NCBI GenBank assembly: GCA_016795245.1
Contig: JAEUIA010000015.1
Location: forward strand, 23,923-87,922
DNA length: 64,000 nucleotides
Origin: Planctomycetota bacterium
GTDB taxonomy: Bacteria > Planctomycetota > UBA1135 > GCA-002686595
Direction: 5' to 3'
Shown here: piece after piece, positions 18,305 through 27,189 of the stretch
Layout of the letters: each line of letters starts with the position of its first letter
Numbering within the stretch: the first letter of the stretch is position 1
Notes under the pieces: generated by a model
Told to the model about the DNA's origin: nothing
Seen by the model: the letters and a program-made list of their open reading frames with translations, nothing else
Databases searched by the model: none
Program-made: the position numbers and the translations under genes

Positions 18305-19216
18305 TCAGGCGAGGCGCAGCAAGCGGCGCGCATTGCCGCCGAAGATCGCTTCTTCCGCCGCGACGCTCGTGCCCAGCGCACGCAGCGCCGCGTGCTGCTC
18401 CTCGAAGCGGTCCTTGCGCCAACCGGCTGGAAACACGTTCGAATCCGTTCCGAACAGGATGCGCTCGTGCCCCAGGGTCTCGAGCGCGCGCGCGAACACT
18501 TCGGTCAAGGTCGGTTTGGGCGTCTGCGTCGCCATCCACGAGTTCGACGAGCTGGTGTCGACGAACACGTTCGGTGCCGACGCGCCCGCCATCAGAGTTT
18601 CGCGCAAGAACCCCGCGCCGAAGTGCGGAATGACGAACGCCGTTCGCGGATGGGCATTGGCGGCCGGAATGAGCTCGAGCGGATCGGCAAACGTCAGATC
18701 CTGGAGCCGCGGAAGCTGTAGCAGATCGCGCAGCTTCACGATCAACACGCCGCAGTGCGCGAAGCACACCGCCCGGTGATCGTCGAGCGCAGCGAGCAGC
18801 GGCCTGGCTTCGCTGCCGCTCAGGCGGTAGTGGTGGAGTGCGGGAAACAGCAATACGCCACGGATCGATCCGGCCTCTAGCAAGCCGCGAATCCTGGCCG
18901 CAGCGCCTTCGACGCGCGGGTTGACGACGGCGAAGGCCGACAAGCGCCCCGGCGAGTGGCGCGCGGCCTCGCACACGGCGGGGACTTCTTCGGGCACGCT
19001 GGCGAACGTGCACATGTGCTCGACTTGATGCCGGTCGAGTTCAGCGACCCAACGCGCAGCATGTTCGACGGCGCCCTCCGCCGGCAGTTGAATGCCGGTG
19101 CGACGGGAGAGTTCCGCGAGCTTGGAGCGCACGTCGCCCGTGAGCGGCGATTGGGCGGCCAGGGTCTCGAAAAACACGCGACCGAAGAAATGCGCGTGGA
19201 AATCGATGACCTTCAT
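18305..19216 (-). CDS. Amidohydrolase 2 family protein
   Basis: This 303-residue TIM-barrel metal-dependent hydrolase has the N-terminal metal motif DFHAHFFG (His7, His9). Later landmarks are FAHCGVLI, FVIPHFGAGFL and a C-terminal FGTDSNVFPAGW, where the Asp fits the last catalytic position of the superfamily. ARIRGLLEAGSIRGVLLFPA is the usual ring-hydrolase / aminocarboxymuconate decarboxylase-like region. The exact substrate cannot be deduced. The gene lies 6 bp downstream of the FkbM methyltransferase gene on the same strand, so the two are probably co-transcribed. Confidence 0.8.
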   Translation of the reverse strand: MKVIDFHAHFFGRVFFETLAAQSPLTGDVRSKLAELSRRTGIQLPAEGAVEHAARWVAELDRHQVEHMCTFASVPEEVPAVCEAARHSPGRLSAFAVVNPRVEGAAARIRGLLEAGSIRGVLLFPALHHYRLSGSEARPLLAALDDHRAVCFAHCGVLIVKLRDLLQLPRLQDLTFADPLELIPAANAHPRTAFVIPHFGAGFLRETLMAGASAPNVFVDTSSSNSWMATQTPKPTLTEVFARALETLGHERILFGTDSNVFPAGWRKDRFEEQHAALRALGTSVAAEEAIFGGNARRLLRLA

Positions 19217-19222
19217 GGAATC

Positions 19223-20059
19223 TCAGCCCTCGCGCAGAGAGCGGGCCAAGGCGCGCAGACGCCCCACGGGTCCGCCGACGTGGAACGGAACCCCGCGCGT
19301 CGCGTACAAGTCGAGCCCGCCCTTGACCGGGTCGCGCGTGCTCATCTGGCGTTGAATGCGCTCCGGCTTCATCGGATAGGGCGCGGCCGTGGCCTTGCCC
19401 AGCGTGAATCCGCGGTCAACGAGGAATTGCAAGAGCTGGATGCCCGTGGCGTCGCGCAGTGCATACGGCCAGTATTCGATCAGGAGCGCTGTCGCCGGGC
19501 TCATCTCGAGAATGCGCGTCATTCCGCAGAGAGCGTGCCACTCCGATCCCTGCGTGTCGATCTTGATCACGCGAAACGGTCCGCGCACGACATCGTCCAC
19601 GCGCTCGACGACGATCTGCAACATGTCGCCTGAGCCCATGTCGGGCTGGCGCACGCCGCTGGGTCCGAGGATGCGATTGTCACCGAAGTTGCGCGACGAG
19701 AGCGCGATGAAGCCCACGCCTACCGCGGATCCGGCCGCACAGCGGTGCAAGGTCGCCTTGCCGCGCCCGATCTTCATGGCGCGCTCCAGATTCTTTTCGC
19801 ACACGTCCGCGATGGCGGGCACAGGTTCGAAACAGTGCACGTCCGCGCCGGCCATGACGGCCTGTACGCCGAACCAGCCGACGTTCGCGCCGAGGTCCAG
19901 CACGCGGTCGCCCGGGTTCAGATGCGCGCGAAAGAGACGCGTCTCGTGCTCTTCCCACATCCCGCGCGCGATGGCGGGGCCGATGACGGCATCTTCGGCC
20001 AACACATCGAAGTCCACGCCCAGACTCGGCACGTGCAGGGTCTTCGTCTTCAAGGCCAT
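19223..20059 (-). CDS. FkbM-family SAM-dependent methyltransferase
   Basis: The protein has 278 residues if ATG 20059 is used; an in-frame ATG at 20077 would add six. The SAM-binding motif I is VLDLGANVGWFG, followed by an acidic strand end in HCFEPVPA. The FkbM hallmark VIKIDTQGSEW and a late LLIEYWPYAL strand are present. FkbM enzymes O-methylate diverse small molecules and glycans, so the substrate is unknown. The amidohydrolase gene follows after 5 bp, suggesting a two-gene transcript. Confidence 0.83.
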   Translation of the reverse strand: MALKTKTLHVPSLGVDFDVLAEDAVIGPAIARGMWEEHETRLFRAHLNPGDRVLDLGANVGWFGVQAVMAGADVHCFEPVPAIADVCEKNLERAMKIGRGKATLHRCAAGSAVGVGFIALSSRNFGDNRILGPSGVRQPDMGSGDMLQIVVERVDDVVRGPFRVIKIDTQGSEWHALCGMTRILEMSPATALLIEYWPYALRDATGIQLLQFLVDRGFTLGKATAAPYPMKPERIQRQMSTRDPVKGGLDLYATRGVPFHVGGPVGRLRALARSLREG

Positions 20060-20167
20060 GGTCAGTGACTGTACCAACGGGATGATCTCCTTCGAAAGTT
20101 CGACCGCGCACGTCGTACCCGTAGGCTCGACTGCGCGGTCTTCTGCACTGTCCTCTGAGCGCGGCTC

Positions 20168-20719
20168 TCAGCCGCCCAGGTTCGGAGTCGAGGTCATCGA
20201 GGCGCCGCCGCCCGTCACGTAGGCGAACTCGGTGCCCCAGTTGCGCGAAGCACACTGGAAGTAGCCGGTGTTCTTGAGCGCCATGTCGGCGGTCTCGAAC
20301 GCGCGCACGCCCAGCACGTAGAACTTCGAGTCGCCTTTGCAGCCCGCCGTGCCCTTGTCGTAGACGTAGTAGCGGTACTGGTAGGTCGCGTCGTTCAACG
20401 GGTCCTTCGGAATGGCCTGCAAGTAGCCTTCCTGCAGCAGGTCGGGGATGAAATCTCCATCCTGGGAAACATCCCAACCGCCGAAGGCCGCGTTCTGCTT
20501 CGCCGCCGGGTAGTAACCCTTGTCGATGTAGAACTGATCGACAGCGTTCTTGATGGCGCGCATGTCCGACAAGCGTCGCGCGTCACGCGATTGCGCCATG
20601 CGGTTCGTCACGCGCGGGATGAGCGCGCCCGCGAGAATCGCGAGGATGGAAATCACGACCACCAGTTCGATGAGCGTGAATGCAGAGCGTGACGTGTGCT
20701 TGTGGTTGTTGGTCACCAT
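20168..20719 (-). CDS. gspG: Type II secretion major pseudopilin GspG-like
   Basis: The 183-residue pseudopilin has a prepilin leader MVTNNHKHTSRSA followed by FTLIELVVVISILAILAG. The position before the predicted cleavage is Ala rather than the usual Gly, which is unusual. The globular part has AQSRDARRLSDMRAIKNAVD, FYIDKGYYPAA and a Gly/Asp-rich C-terminus typical of GspG, where calcium stabilises the fold. ATG 20719 is selected because only this start gives a short basic leader. It is divergent from the secretion operon that starts at 20960, with a 240-bp shared intergenic region where no convincing promoter was recognised. Confidence 0.82.
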   Translation of the reverse strand: MVTNNHKHTSRSAFTLIELVVVISILAILAGALIPRVTNRMAQSRDARRLSDMRAIKNAVDQFYIDKGYYPAAKQNAAFGGWDVSQDGDFIPDLLQEGYLQAIPKDPLNDATYQYRYYVYDKGTAGCKGDSKFYVLGVRAFETADMALKNTGYFQCASRNWGTEFAYVTGGGASMTSTPNLGG

Positions 20720-20959
20720 GATCTTGGAGGGGTGGACCGCTGCTCGAGAGGACGGGGAAAATGGGGGACGGAGAGTCTCGAGTTCCGGTCTTGGTCCAGG
20801 GGGGATATCGGACGTGGGACGGACAACCTGAAGCGATGACCCGGCTCTCAAGCGCATTCCCGCTCCATCCGAAGAAAGGTCGTCCCATCCATCCCTGCCA
20901 CACGTCCGAACTTTCCAAGTCCGGCATCCAGTGGCGGCCGGAAGGAAATTCCGACCACC

Positions 20960-22441
20960 ATGTTCGAGAATCGGTCCAAGTCAGCGCACATCGCCGTACT
21001 CTCGCTCGAACGCGAGTGTGTCGAGTGGCTGTCCAGGGATTCGTCCGGTCGTGAATGCGTCACGACGGTCGCAGTCCAGGGACAAGGTCCGGAAGCGCTG
21101 GCCAAGGCGGCGGTGGAAGCCGCGCGCGAGGCCGGGAGCGCGCCCGGGCGCTGTGTCGTGGCCTTGGGCACCGGGCTCGTCAAGCAGCGACTCTTCACCT
21201 TGCCGGCGCTCTCGCGCGCGGAAACGCGCGCCGCCCTGGCGCGCAAGGCCGCCGGACTGTGCGAAGGCGAATTGGATGAGGTCGCTTTCACCGCGCTCTG
21301 CGTCGACGGTGTGGCGACGTCCGGCGCCGAAGGACGTGCACCGCGGACCGAAATGCGTTGGCTGATCGTAGCCTTGAAGCGCGACGAGGCTCGTCGTCGC
21401 ATCCTCGCGTTGTCGAAAGCCGGATTTCACGTGGTGCGCACCGTGTCGAGTCAGCTCTCGTGTCTGGCGCGAGCGGCACAACTCCGCGGAGAAGCCCAGA
21501 ACGCGACGATCGCGGTGTCCGCCTTGCGCCGTTCAGCGGCGGTTGCGCTGATCCAAGGCGACACGCTCCTGAACGAAAACCTGCTCGACGGTGACGTGCG
21601 TGCACAACCGGCACTCGCGATGAGCATCGTGCAGGAACTGAAGAGTTTCGACGCCGCCTGGCGCAAAGCCAACCGCGGAGGCGCCGTGGCGCAGGTCGTG
21701 TTGCTCGGACTGCCGCGCGAGCGCGCGCCGCTGTTCAAGACCGCCGTGCAGGCCGCCTTGCCGAATGCCGTCGTCATCTTGCCTTCGGACTCCGCCTCGG
21801 AGGTGCAATTCGCGGCGGACGGAGGCACGAGTTCGGACTCCGGACCGGACGACGGGCGCATCGAAGCCCTGTCCGCCTGTCGCACGACCGGCGGGTTCCA
21901 GATGGACTTGACCTTGCCGACTCCATTGCGGCCGAAGGCCGTGGCGCTGTCGCTGGTCGCCTTGTTCGCGACCCTCACCTGCGTCGCGACCGTCGCCTAC
22001 AAGCCTGCGCGCAGCAATGAACTGAAAGAGCTCGAAGCGATCGCCGCGATTCATGCGCGCACAGCCGGACTCGAAGGTCTGCGCCGCGCGAACGCCAGAG
22101 ACATGGACTCGATCCGTGTGTTGGAGGAGATCACTGCGCGCAACGCCGACGTCCTGTCCAGAGGCTGGCCGCTGCGCGTGGTTGCCGGCGAAGTCTTGGG
22201 AGCACTCGACGGGCGCGCGGCGCTCGTCGGCCTCGACCTCGGTGAGTACAGCCGGGGCCAACTGGAGTTCTCCGGCGTCACTTCCGCCAATCCCGCGCGC
22301 GCCATCCTCGAAGTGCAGCGCATCACTGCGAACCTGGAGTCGATTCAGCGCTTCGACACCGTGGTGTCGGAGCCGTCCGGGACCGTCCCGACCGGCGAAC
22401 AGCCCATCAGCTTCAAGCTGAAAGCGCATCGCAACCCCTGA
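20960..22441 (+). CDS. GspL/PilM-PilN-like secretion assembly protein
   Basis: The 493 residues combine an N-terminal actin-like cytoplasmic domain (about 10-290, with LPALSRAETRAALARKAAG and KAGFHVVRTVSSQLSCLARA), one membrane helix at 326-347 (KAVALSLVALFATLTCVATV) and a PilN-like periplasmic ferredoxin-fold part. This is the architecture of GspL, the fusion equivalent of PilM plus PilN, which links the ATPase to the inner-membrane platform. Sequence conservation is weak, so the call relies on layout and on being first in a gspL-M-C-D-E-F-like operon. The next gene starts 2 bp after its stop. Confidence 0.68.
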   Translation: MFENRSKSAHIAVLSLERECVEWLSRDSSGRECVTTVAVQGQGPEALAKAAVEAAREAGSAPGRCVVALGTGLVKQRLFTLPALSRAETRAALARKAAGLCEGELDEVAFTALCVDGVATSGAEGRAPRTEMRWLIVALKRDEARRRILALSKAGFHVVRTVSSQLSCLARAAQLRGEAQNATIAVSALRRSAAVALIQGDTLLNENLLDGDVRAQPALAMSIVQELKSFDAAWRKANRGGAVAQVVLLGLPRERAPLFKTAVQAALPNAVVILPSDSASEVQFAADGGTSSDSGPDDGRIEALSACRTTGGFQMDLTLPTPLRPKAVALSLVALFATLTCVATVAYKPARSNELKELEAIAAIHARTAGLEGLRRANARDMDSIRVLEEITARNADVLSRGWPLRVVAGEVLGALDGRAALVGLDLGEYSRGQLEFSGVTSANPARAILEVQRITANLESIQRFDTVVSEPSGTVPTGEQPISFKLKAHRNP

Positions 22442-22443
22442 CC

Positions 22444-23058
22444 ATGAATCGCATCGACAACCTCAACACCGGACGCGGAACGCGTGCAGCCACGATCCTC
22501 GTGCCGGCTCTGCTCCTGATCCTCGGTATGTCCGGCGTCGTCGCCAAGCCGACCTTGGGCCTGGAGACGGCACGGCGCCAGCGTGCCGAAGTCGAGGGGC
22601 GTGAAGGCGAATTCGAGCGCGAACGCTTGCGTCGGGCCGAGTTCGAAAGCCAGGGCGGCAGTGAGCGCCTGGCCCAGTTGCGCGCAGCCGTCACGCGCGT
22701 GATCCCGGCGCGCATGTCGGCCTTGGACCTGCAGAACATCGTCGTCCTCATGGCGCGACGGCACGCGATCGACGTGCAGACGATCGAGATCGGGAACGCG
22801 CTCGAGACCGATTTCGAGCCCATCGAGGATCGGATCCTCGCAGTGAACGTCCACGCCCGCGGGGTGGGGACGCTCGGCGGGTTCGTGAACTTCGTCGAGG
22901 GCGTTCAAGCCGCAGGCGTGGCAGCCTGCGTGCTCGACTGCACGCTCTCGCGCATGCAAACCGACGACCCGCGTTTCGAATTCCGAATCACCCTCTCTTT
23001 TCATCACCGCGACACCTTGCTGGCCGCAATGGACGAATCGCAACGAGGTGACGCGTGA
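22444..23058 (+). CDS. PilO/GspM-like platform protein
   Basis: The 204-residue protein has one N-terminal membrane helix (ATILVPALLLILGMSGVVA), a coiled-coil stretch rich in Glu/Arg (about 40-75), then a small ferredoxin-like periplasmic domain. The size, topology and position directly after the GspL-like gene match PilO or GspM, which dimerise with PilN/GspL. Direct sequence similarity is low, as usual for this family. Its stop overlaps the following GTG start (GTGA). Confidence 0.6.
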   Translation: MNRIDNLNTGRGTRAATILVPALLLILGMSGVVAKPTLGLETARRQRAEVEGREGEFERERLRRAEFESQGGSERLAQLRAAVTRVIPARMSALDLQNIVVLMARRHAIDVQTIEIGNALETDFEPIEDRILAVNVHARGVGTLGGFVNFVEGVQAAGVAACVLDCTLSRMQTDDPRFEFRITLSFHHRDTLLAAMDESQRGDA

Positions 23059-23990
23059 CACCCAAATCCAAGCAGATCCTCGCGGCCGTGCTCCTCGTCG
23101 GAGTCGCCGTCGTGTGGGTACCCCAGATCCTGTCCGCCGACACGCGCAGCCCGGCGAATCCGCTGCCCGAGATCCCGGCCGACGGTGGGGGCGCGATCGC
23201 GGTCGAGCCCGCAGCACCTGCGTTCGGGTCCAATCCGGTCGAGCCCGTCGATCCTGGGGCTGGGCTGGTCGGAGGCTTCGACTCGGATTCCAATGCGGTG
23301 CAGGGCAACGATCACGACGACCTGGCGCGATCGCTGACCGACGCCGTTGCACAGGCGAAGCGCATCTTGCCCGACAGCGCCGGTCTGGATCTGGACAAGT
23401 TGGCCGCTGCGTGGAACGCGCCGAAGACGATCGCCGCGACGCCTGCGACGCTACCGGAAACGAGCGAGTTCCCGGTCCGTGCGCACGAGTCGGCGAGCGC
23501 GACACCCCCGGTCGATCTGACTGTGTCCGCGAATCCGATCGACGCCTTTCTCGCGCGACATCCGTTGCGCGGGACTTTGATCGGCTCCGCCCGGCGTCAA
23601 GCGTTCCTGGGCCCGATCGTCGTCAACGTCGGTGACGAACCCGTGCGTGGTCTGACCGTGACTGCGATCGAACAAGGTTACGTGCTCTTCGACCATGCCG
23701 GCACGCGCGTGCGCTTCGACCTGATTCCCTTTCAAGCGCGGCCTACAGCGAACGTCCCAAGCTCCGCCGGAAACACCGGTGCCGGGGCCTCCGCTGCAGC
23801 CGCACAGGCGACCGGTGCGAACGTGAGCACGGGTTCGATCATGGGTGATTTGCAAAAGCTGTTGCCGCTCTTGCAGGAAGCCGCGGCGACGAGCGCCGGC
23901 GTCGACAGCGCGGCTGCACCGACCACCGATTCCAAGACACCTGCGGCGACGACGACCGGATCCACGGTCAAACTCAAGGAACAGAAGTGA
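23055..23990 (+). CDS. PilP/GspC-like linker protein
   Basis: The 311-residue protein has an N-terminal membrane anchor (ILAAVLLVGVAVVWVPQIL) and a long Pro/Ala-rich spacer. A small beta domain at about 165-230 follows (HPLRGTLIGSARRQAFLGP, VGDEPVRGLTVTAIEQGYV), resembling the homology region of PilP/GspC that contacts the secretin. An Ala/Thr-rich low-complexity tail ends the protein. The identity is inferred from order (between the PilO-like protein and the secretin) and from the beta domain. GTG 23055 and the downstream GTG 23987 both overlap neighbouring stops, so translation is coupled. Confidence 0.6.
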   Translation: MTPKSKQILAAVLLVGVAVVWVPQILSADTRSPANPLPEIPADGGGAIAVEPAAPAFGSNPVEPVDPGAGLVGGFDSDSNAVQGNDHDDLARSLTDAVAQAKRILPDSAGLDLDKLAAAWNAPKTIAATPATLPETSEFPVRAHESASATPPVDLTVSANPIDAFLARHPLRGTLIGSARRQAFLGPIVVNVGDEPVRGLTVTAIEQGYVLFDHAGTRVRFDLIPFQARPTANVPSSAGNTGAGASAAAAQATGANVSTGSIMGDLQKLLPLLQEAAATSAGVDSAAAPTTDSKTPAATTTGSTVKLKEQK

Positions 23991-25504
23991 TCCAGAACTC
24001 GACGATCATCCACGCCGCTCTGGGCTTTGCGCTGGTCGGACTCGCGGCCTGTCAAGCCTTCGAGCCGTCCGTGCACATGCAACAGCAAGCGCCGCGCGAG
24101 CCGCGCGAAGCTCTGCGTCCGACGCTGACCTTGCCGCCGCCCGTCGTGGAACCGGAGCCCGATTTCGCTCTGCCCCCGGCGTTGAAACGCGGTCACCTGC
24201 CTGTCGGCGAGCCCGTTCAACTCGAGTTCCGCGACACGCCCTTGGCTGAGGTCATCCACCACATCAGCCGCGCAGCGGGCATCAATGTCTATCTGGACGC
24301 GGCCTTGGACACGCGCGTGGACGTGACCTTCCCGCGCATCACGCTCGACGACGCGCTGCAGGTCTTGCTCACGCGCAACTCGCTGATGCTGGTCGAGGAT
24401 CCGCCGGGGATGTTCTGGATCACCGGTGACGGCGACAACCAACCCAGTGAGCGACGTTTCAAGCTGCGGTCCGCGCGCGCAGCCGAAGTCGAGCCGAATC
24501 TGAAGGCCCTGATTCCGGCCGGCGCGCAGATCGTGGTGGACAGCGAGCAGAACTTCGTCATGGTGCGCGGCAAGCGTGCGGACGTCGAGTTCGTGGCGCA
24601 GTACCTCGACGCCGCCGACCGGTTGAAGCAGCAGGTCTTGATCGAGATGCGCATCGTCGAAGTGACGCTGGACGAGCGTTTCGAGATCGGCGTCCAGCAT
24701 GATTTCAACGGCATCGACGTCGGGAACGACTCGGTCTCGATCCTGCAGCAGTTCGCGACCACCACGGGCGAATTCAGTCTGAACTTCCAATCGGCGAACG
24801 GCGTCGTGGATTCGACGCTGGAGGCCTTGGGGCGTTACGCCGGGGTCGAACTGCTCAGCTCGCCGCGCGTCGTCGCGGTGAACAACACCCAGGCTTTGAT
24901 CGAGATCATCCGCGAGGTGCCCTACATCCAGAGCACGACGAACGTCACCAGCGGCACCAGCGGCGGAGTCGGAACGAGTTCGACCCAGGAAGTAGCGTTC
25001 AAGCCGGTCGGCGTGAAACTGCAGGTGACACCTGCGATCCGCGCCGGCGGAGTCATCGAGTTCAACGTCACCCAGGATCTGTCGGAAGTCGCGGAGTTCT
25101 TGAACGGCGTGCCCGCCGTGGACCGGCGCACGCTGACCTCGCGCTTCCAGGTGCGCGACGGCGAAACGCTGGTCGTGGGCGGCTTGATGCAAGACCGCAA
25201 GAGCAAGGCCGACCGCGGTATTCCGTTCCTGATGGACATCCCGTTCCTCGGCGCCCTGTTCAAGAGCAAGGAAGACCGTCTCGACAAGCGCGAGATGCTC
25301 GTGTTCCTTTCGCCGCGCATCATCACCCTCGACGAGACCAGCGGCGTGACCGACTCGTGGCGCCAGGTGCTCGATTCGCGCCGACGCGAGATGGGCCTCG
25401 AACCCAAGGTCTTGGAAGAGCGGCGCGCGGCAAGCGAAGAGGCGGCGCGCCTCGAACGCGAGAAGAAGGCGGCGCAAGCGGCTCGCGGCACCGATCCCAA
25501 ATGA
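23987..25504 (+). CDS. gspD: Secretin (GspD/PilQ-like) outer-membrane lipoprotein
   Basis: The 505-residue outer-membrane channel subunit has lipobox GLAAC (Cys22). The N0/STN-like domain spans about 65-150 (LEFRDTPLAEVIHHISRAAG). One N1-type domain follows, then the secretin core from about 220 (VLIEMRIVEVTLDERFEIGV). The gate-region motif VGVKLQVTPAI and the final strands VVGGLMQDRKSKADRGIPFL and REMLVFLSPRII are classical. It is shorter than most GspD proteins (about 650), with fewer N domains. Acylation may remove the need for a separate pilotin. GTG 23987 overlaps the previous stop, and the gene overlaps gspE by 4 bp (ATGA). Confidence 0.9.
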   Translation: MIQNSTIIHAALGFALVGLAACQAFEPSVHMQQQAPREPREALRPTLTLPPPVVEPEPDFALPPALKRGHLPVGEPVQLEFRDTPLAEVIHHISRAAGINVYLDAALDTRVDVTFPRITLDDALQVLLTRNSLMLVEDPPGMFWITGDGDNQPSERRFKLRSARAAEVEPNLKALIPAGAQIVVDSEQNFVMVRGKRADVEFVAQYLDAADRLKQQVLIEMRIVEVTLDERFEIGVQHDFNGIDVGNDSVSILQQFATTTGEFSLNFQSANGVVDSTLEALGRYAGVELLSSPRVVAVNNTQALIEIIREVPYIQSTTNVTSGTSGGVGTSSTQEVAFKPVGVKLQVTPAIRAGGVIEFNVTQDLSEVAEFLNGVPAVDRRTLTSRFQVRDGETLVVGGLMQDRKSKADRGIPFLMDIPFLGALFKSKEDRLDKREMLVFLSPRIITLDETSGVTDSWRQVLDSRRREMGLEPKVLEERRAASEEAARLEREKKAAQAARGTDPK

Positions 25505-27189
25505 CAGTAGCCGTCAAAGGTCGGCTCGGTGATCGACTCCTCTCGAAGGGGTTGGTCAGCAAGGAGCAACTCGACGTCGCGCTGAAGGAGCAGCAGCGCG
25601 CGCACCGGCCTTTGGGCGAGATCTTGATCTCGCTCGCGTTCGTCTCGCAGGAGAGCATCACGCGTCTCGTGGCCGAAGATCTCGGCTGTGCGTACCTGTC
25701 GGCGACCGAAGTCGACCCCGACCCGTTGCTCGTATCGGCGCTCGATCCGACCTTCGTGCGCGACACGCTGTCGTTCCCGGTCCGCATGCAGGGCGGTTCG
25801 CTCCTGGTGTTGATGGCGGACCCCGACGACACCGAGCGCGTCAGCCAGGTGCGCAACCGCTTCCCGTATCCGCTCGAAATCGCGCTGACGACCGAGAGCG
25901 ACATCCTCTGGTTACTCGCGCATCACGTGCGCGGGCAGACGGCACGGACTGCGCAGTTGTTCGCCGAAATCGCGGCCGAAGACGCGGGCGCGGACCTGCC
26001 GGTCGAGAAGATCACGCAGGCCGTGTTGCTCGACGGCATCTACCGCGGTGCGACCGACGTCCACATCGAACCGGATGCCCGCGTGACTCGCGTGCGCTAT
26101 CGCATCGACGGCATCTTGCAACCGGGCGAAAACCTGCCCACCCAAGTCACGTCCGGCGTCGTGTCACGCATCAAGATCATGTCGGGGCTGGACATATCCG
26201 AGCGTCGTCGCCCGCAGGACGGGCGCATTCGTTTCACGTTCGACGATCGCAGCGTAGACCTGCGTGTCTCGATCATGCCGACGACCGACGGCGAGAACGT
26301 AGTCATCCGCATCCTCGACAAGAGCGGCACGAGCGGCAAGTTGCATGCGCTCGGCATCGCGCCCGAGCAGGTGCGCGCGCTGCAGACGATCGCGACGCGC
26401 TCGCACGGCCTGTTCCTGGTCACGGGCCCGACCGGGTCGGGCAAGACCACGACGTTGTACTCGCTCTTGGGTGAAGTCGACGCGATGGGACGCAACGTCG
26501 CCACCATCGAGGATCCGGTGGAGTACCGCCTGCCGCTCTTGCGCCAGAGCCAGGTCGATCCGGCCATCGGGTTCGGATTCCAAGAGGGATTGCGGGCGCT
26601 CTTGCGCCAGGACCCCGACGTCGTGCTCGTCGGCGAAATCCGCGACTCCGAGACGGCGCAGATGGCCATCAAGGCGTCGATGACCGGACACCTGGTCTTC
26701 TCGACCTTGCACACCAATACCGCGCTGGGTGCGATTCCGCGACTCGTCGACATCGGCATCGATCCGTACCTGATCGAGGACTCGCTGATCGGCGTCATGG
26801 CTCAGCGTCTCGTGCGCCGTGTCTGCAGATCGTGCGCGCGCCCGGCCGAGCTCGACGAACACGAACTGCGCTGGCTCGGCGGCGAGGCCGGACAACCCAT
26901 GACGGCCGTAGGGTGCGAGCGCTGTCGTGCGACGGGCTACTCGGGGCGCACCGTCATCTCCGAGTTGTTCCTGCCCGACGATGTCTCAGCCGAAGCGATT
27001 CGCGGAGGTGCCGACATCTCCCTGCTCAAGCAGCTCACGGCCGCCTCCGGCATGAGCACCATGGCGGACGACGGACGCGCGAAGGTGCGCGCCGGCATCA
27101 CGACCCGGGCGGAAGTCGAACGCGTGAACCGCAGTCATCGCCTCGACGTCGAAGAGCGCGAGGCCTGCCTGCTCCGGAAGACTCTGTGA
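25501..27189 (+). CDS. gspE: Secretion/pilus assembly ATPase GspE with MshEN-type N-terminus
   Basis: The 562-residue hexameric ATPase powers the secretion pseudopilus. Residues 8-31 carry RLGDRLLSKGLVSKEQLDVA, then LKEQ, which fits the MshEN c-di-GMP-binding pattern (RLG..LL..GL......L...L..Q). A second, weaker copy follows (PLGEILISLAFVSQESI). The core has Walker A GPTGSGKTT (Lys315), the Asp box with TIEDPVEYRLP, Walker B DVVLVGEIRD and the His box STLHTNT. A zinc site C442xxC445 ... C472xxC475 is typical of GspE. The start overlaps the secretin stop and the stop overlaps gspF. Confidence 0.95.
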   Translation: MTVAVKGRLGDRLLSKGLVSKEQLDVALKEQQRAHRPLGEILISLAFVSQESITRLVAEDLGCAYLSATEVDPDPLLVSALDPTFVRDTLSFPVRMQGGSLLVLMADPDDTERVSQVRNRFPYPLEIALTTESDILWLLAHHVRGQTARTAQLFAEIAAEDAGADLPVEKITQAVLLDGIYRGATDVHIEPDARVTRVRYRIDGILQPGENLPTQVTSGVVSRIKIMSGLDISERRRPQDGRIRFTFDDRSVDLRVSIMPTTDGENVVIRILDKSGTSGKLHALGIAPEQVRALQTIATRSHGLFLVTGPTGSGKTTTLYSLLGEVDAMGRNVATIEDPVEYRLPLLRQSQVDPAIGFGFQEGLRALLRQDPDVVLVGEIRDSETAQMAIKASMTGHLVFSTLHTNTALGAIPRLVDIGIDPYLIEDSLIGVMAQRLVRRVCRSCARPAELDEHELRWLGGEAGQPMTAVGCERCRATGYSGRTVISELFLPDDVSAEAIRGGADISLLKQLTAASGMSTMADDGRAKVRAGITTRAEVERVNRSHRLDVEEREACLLRKTL

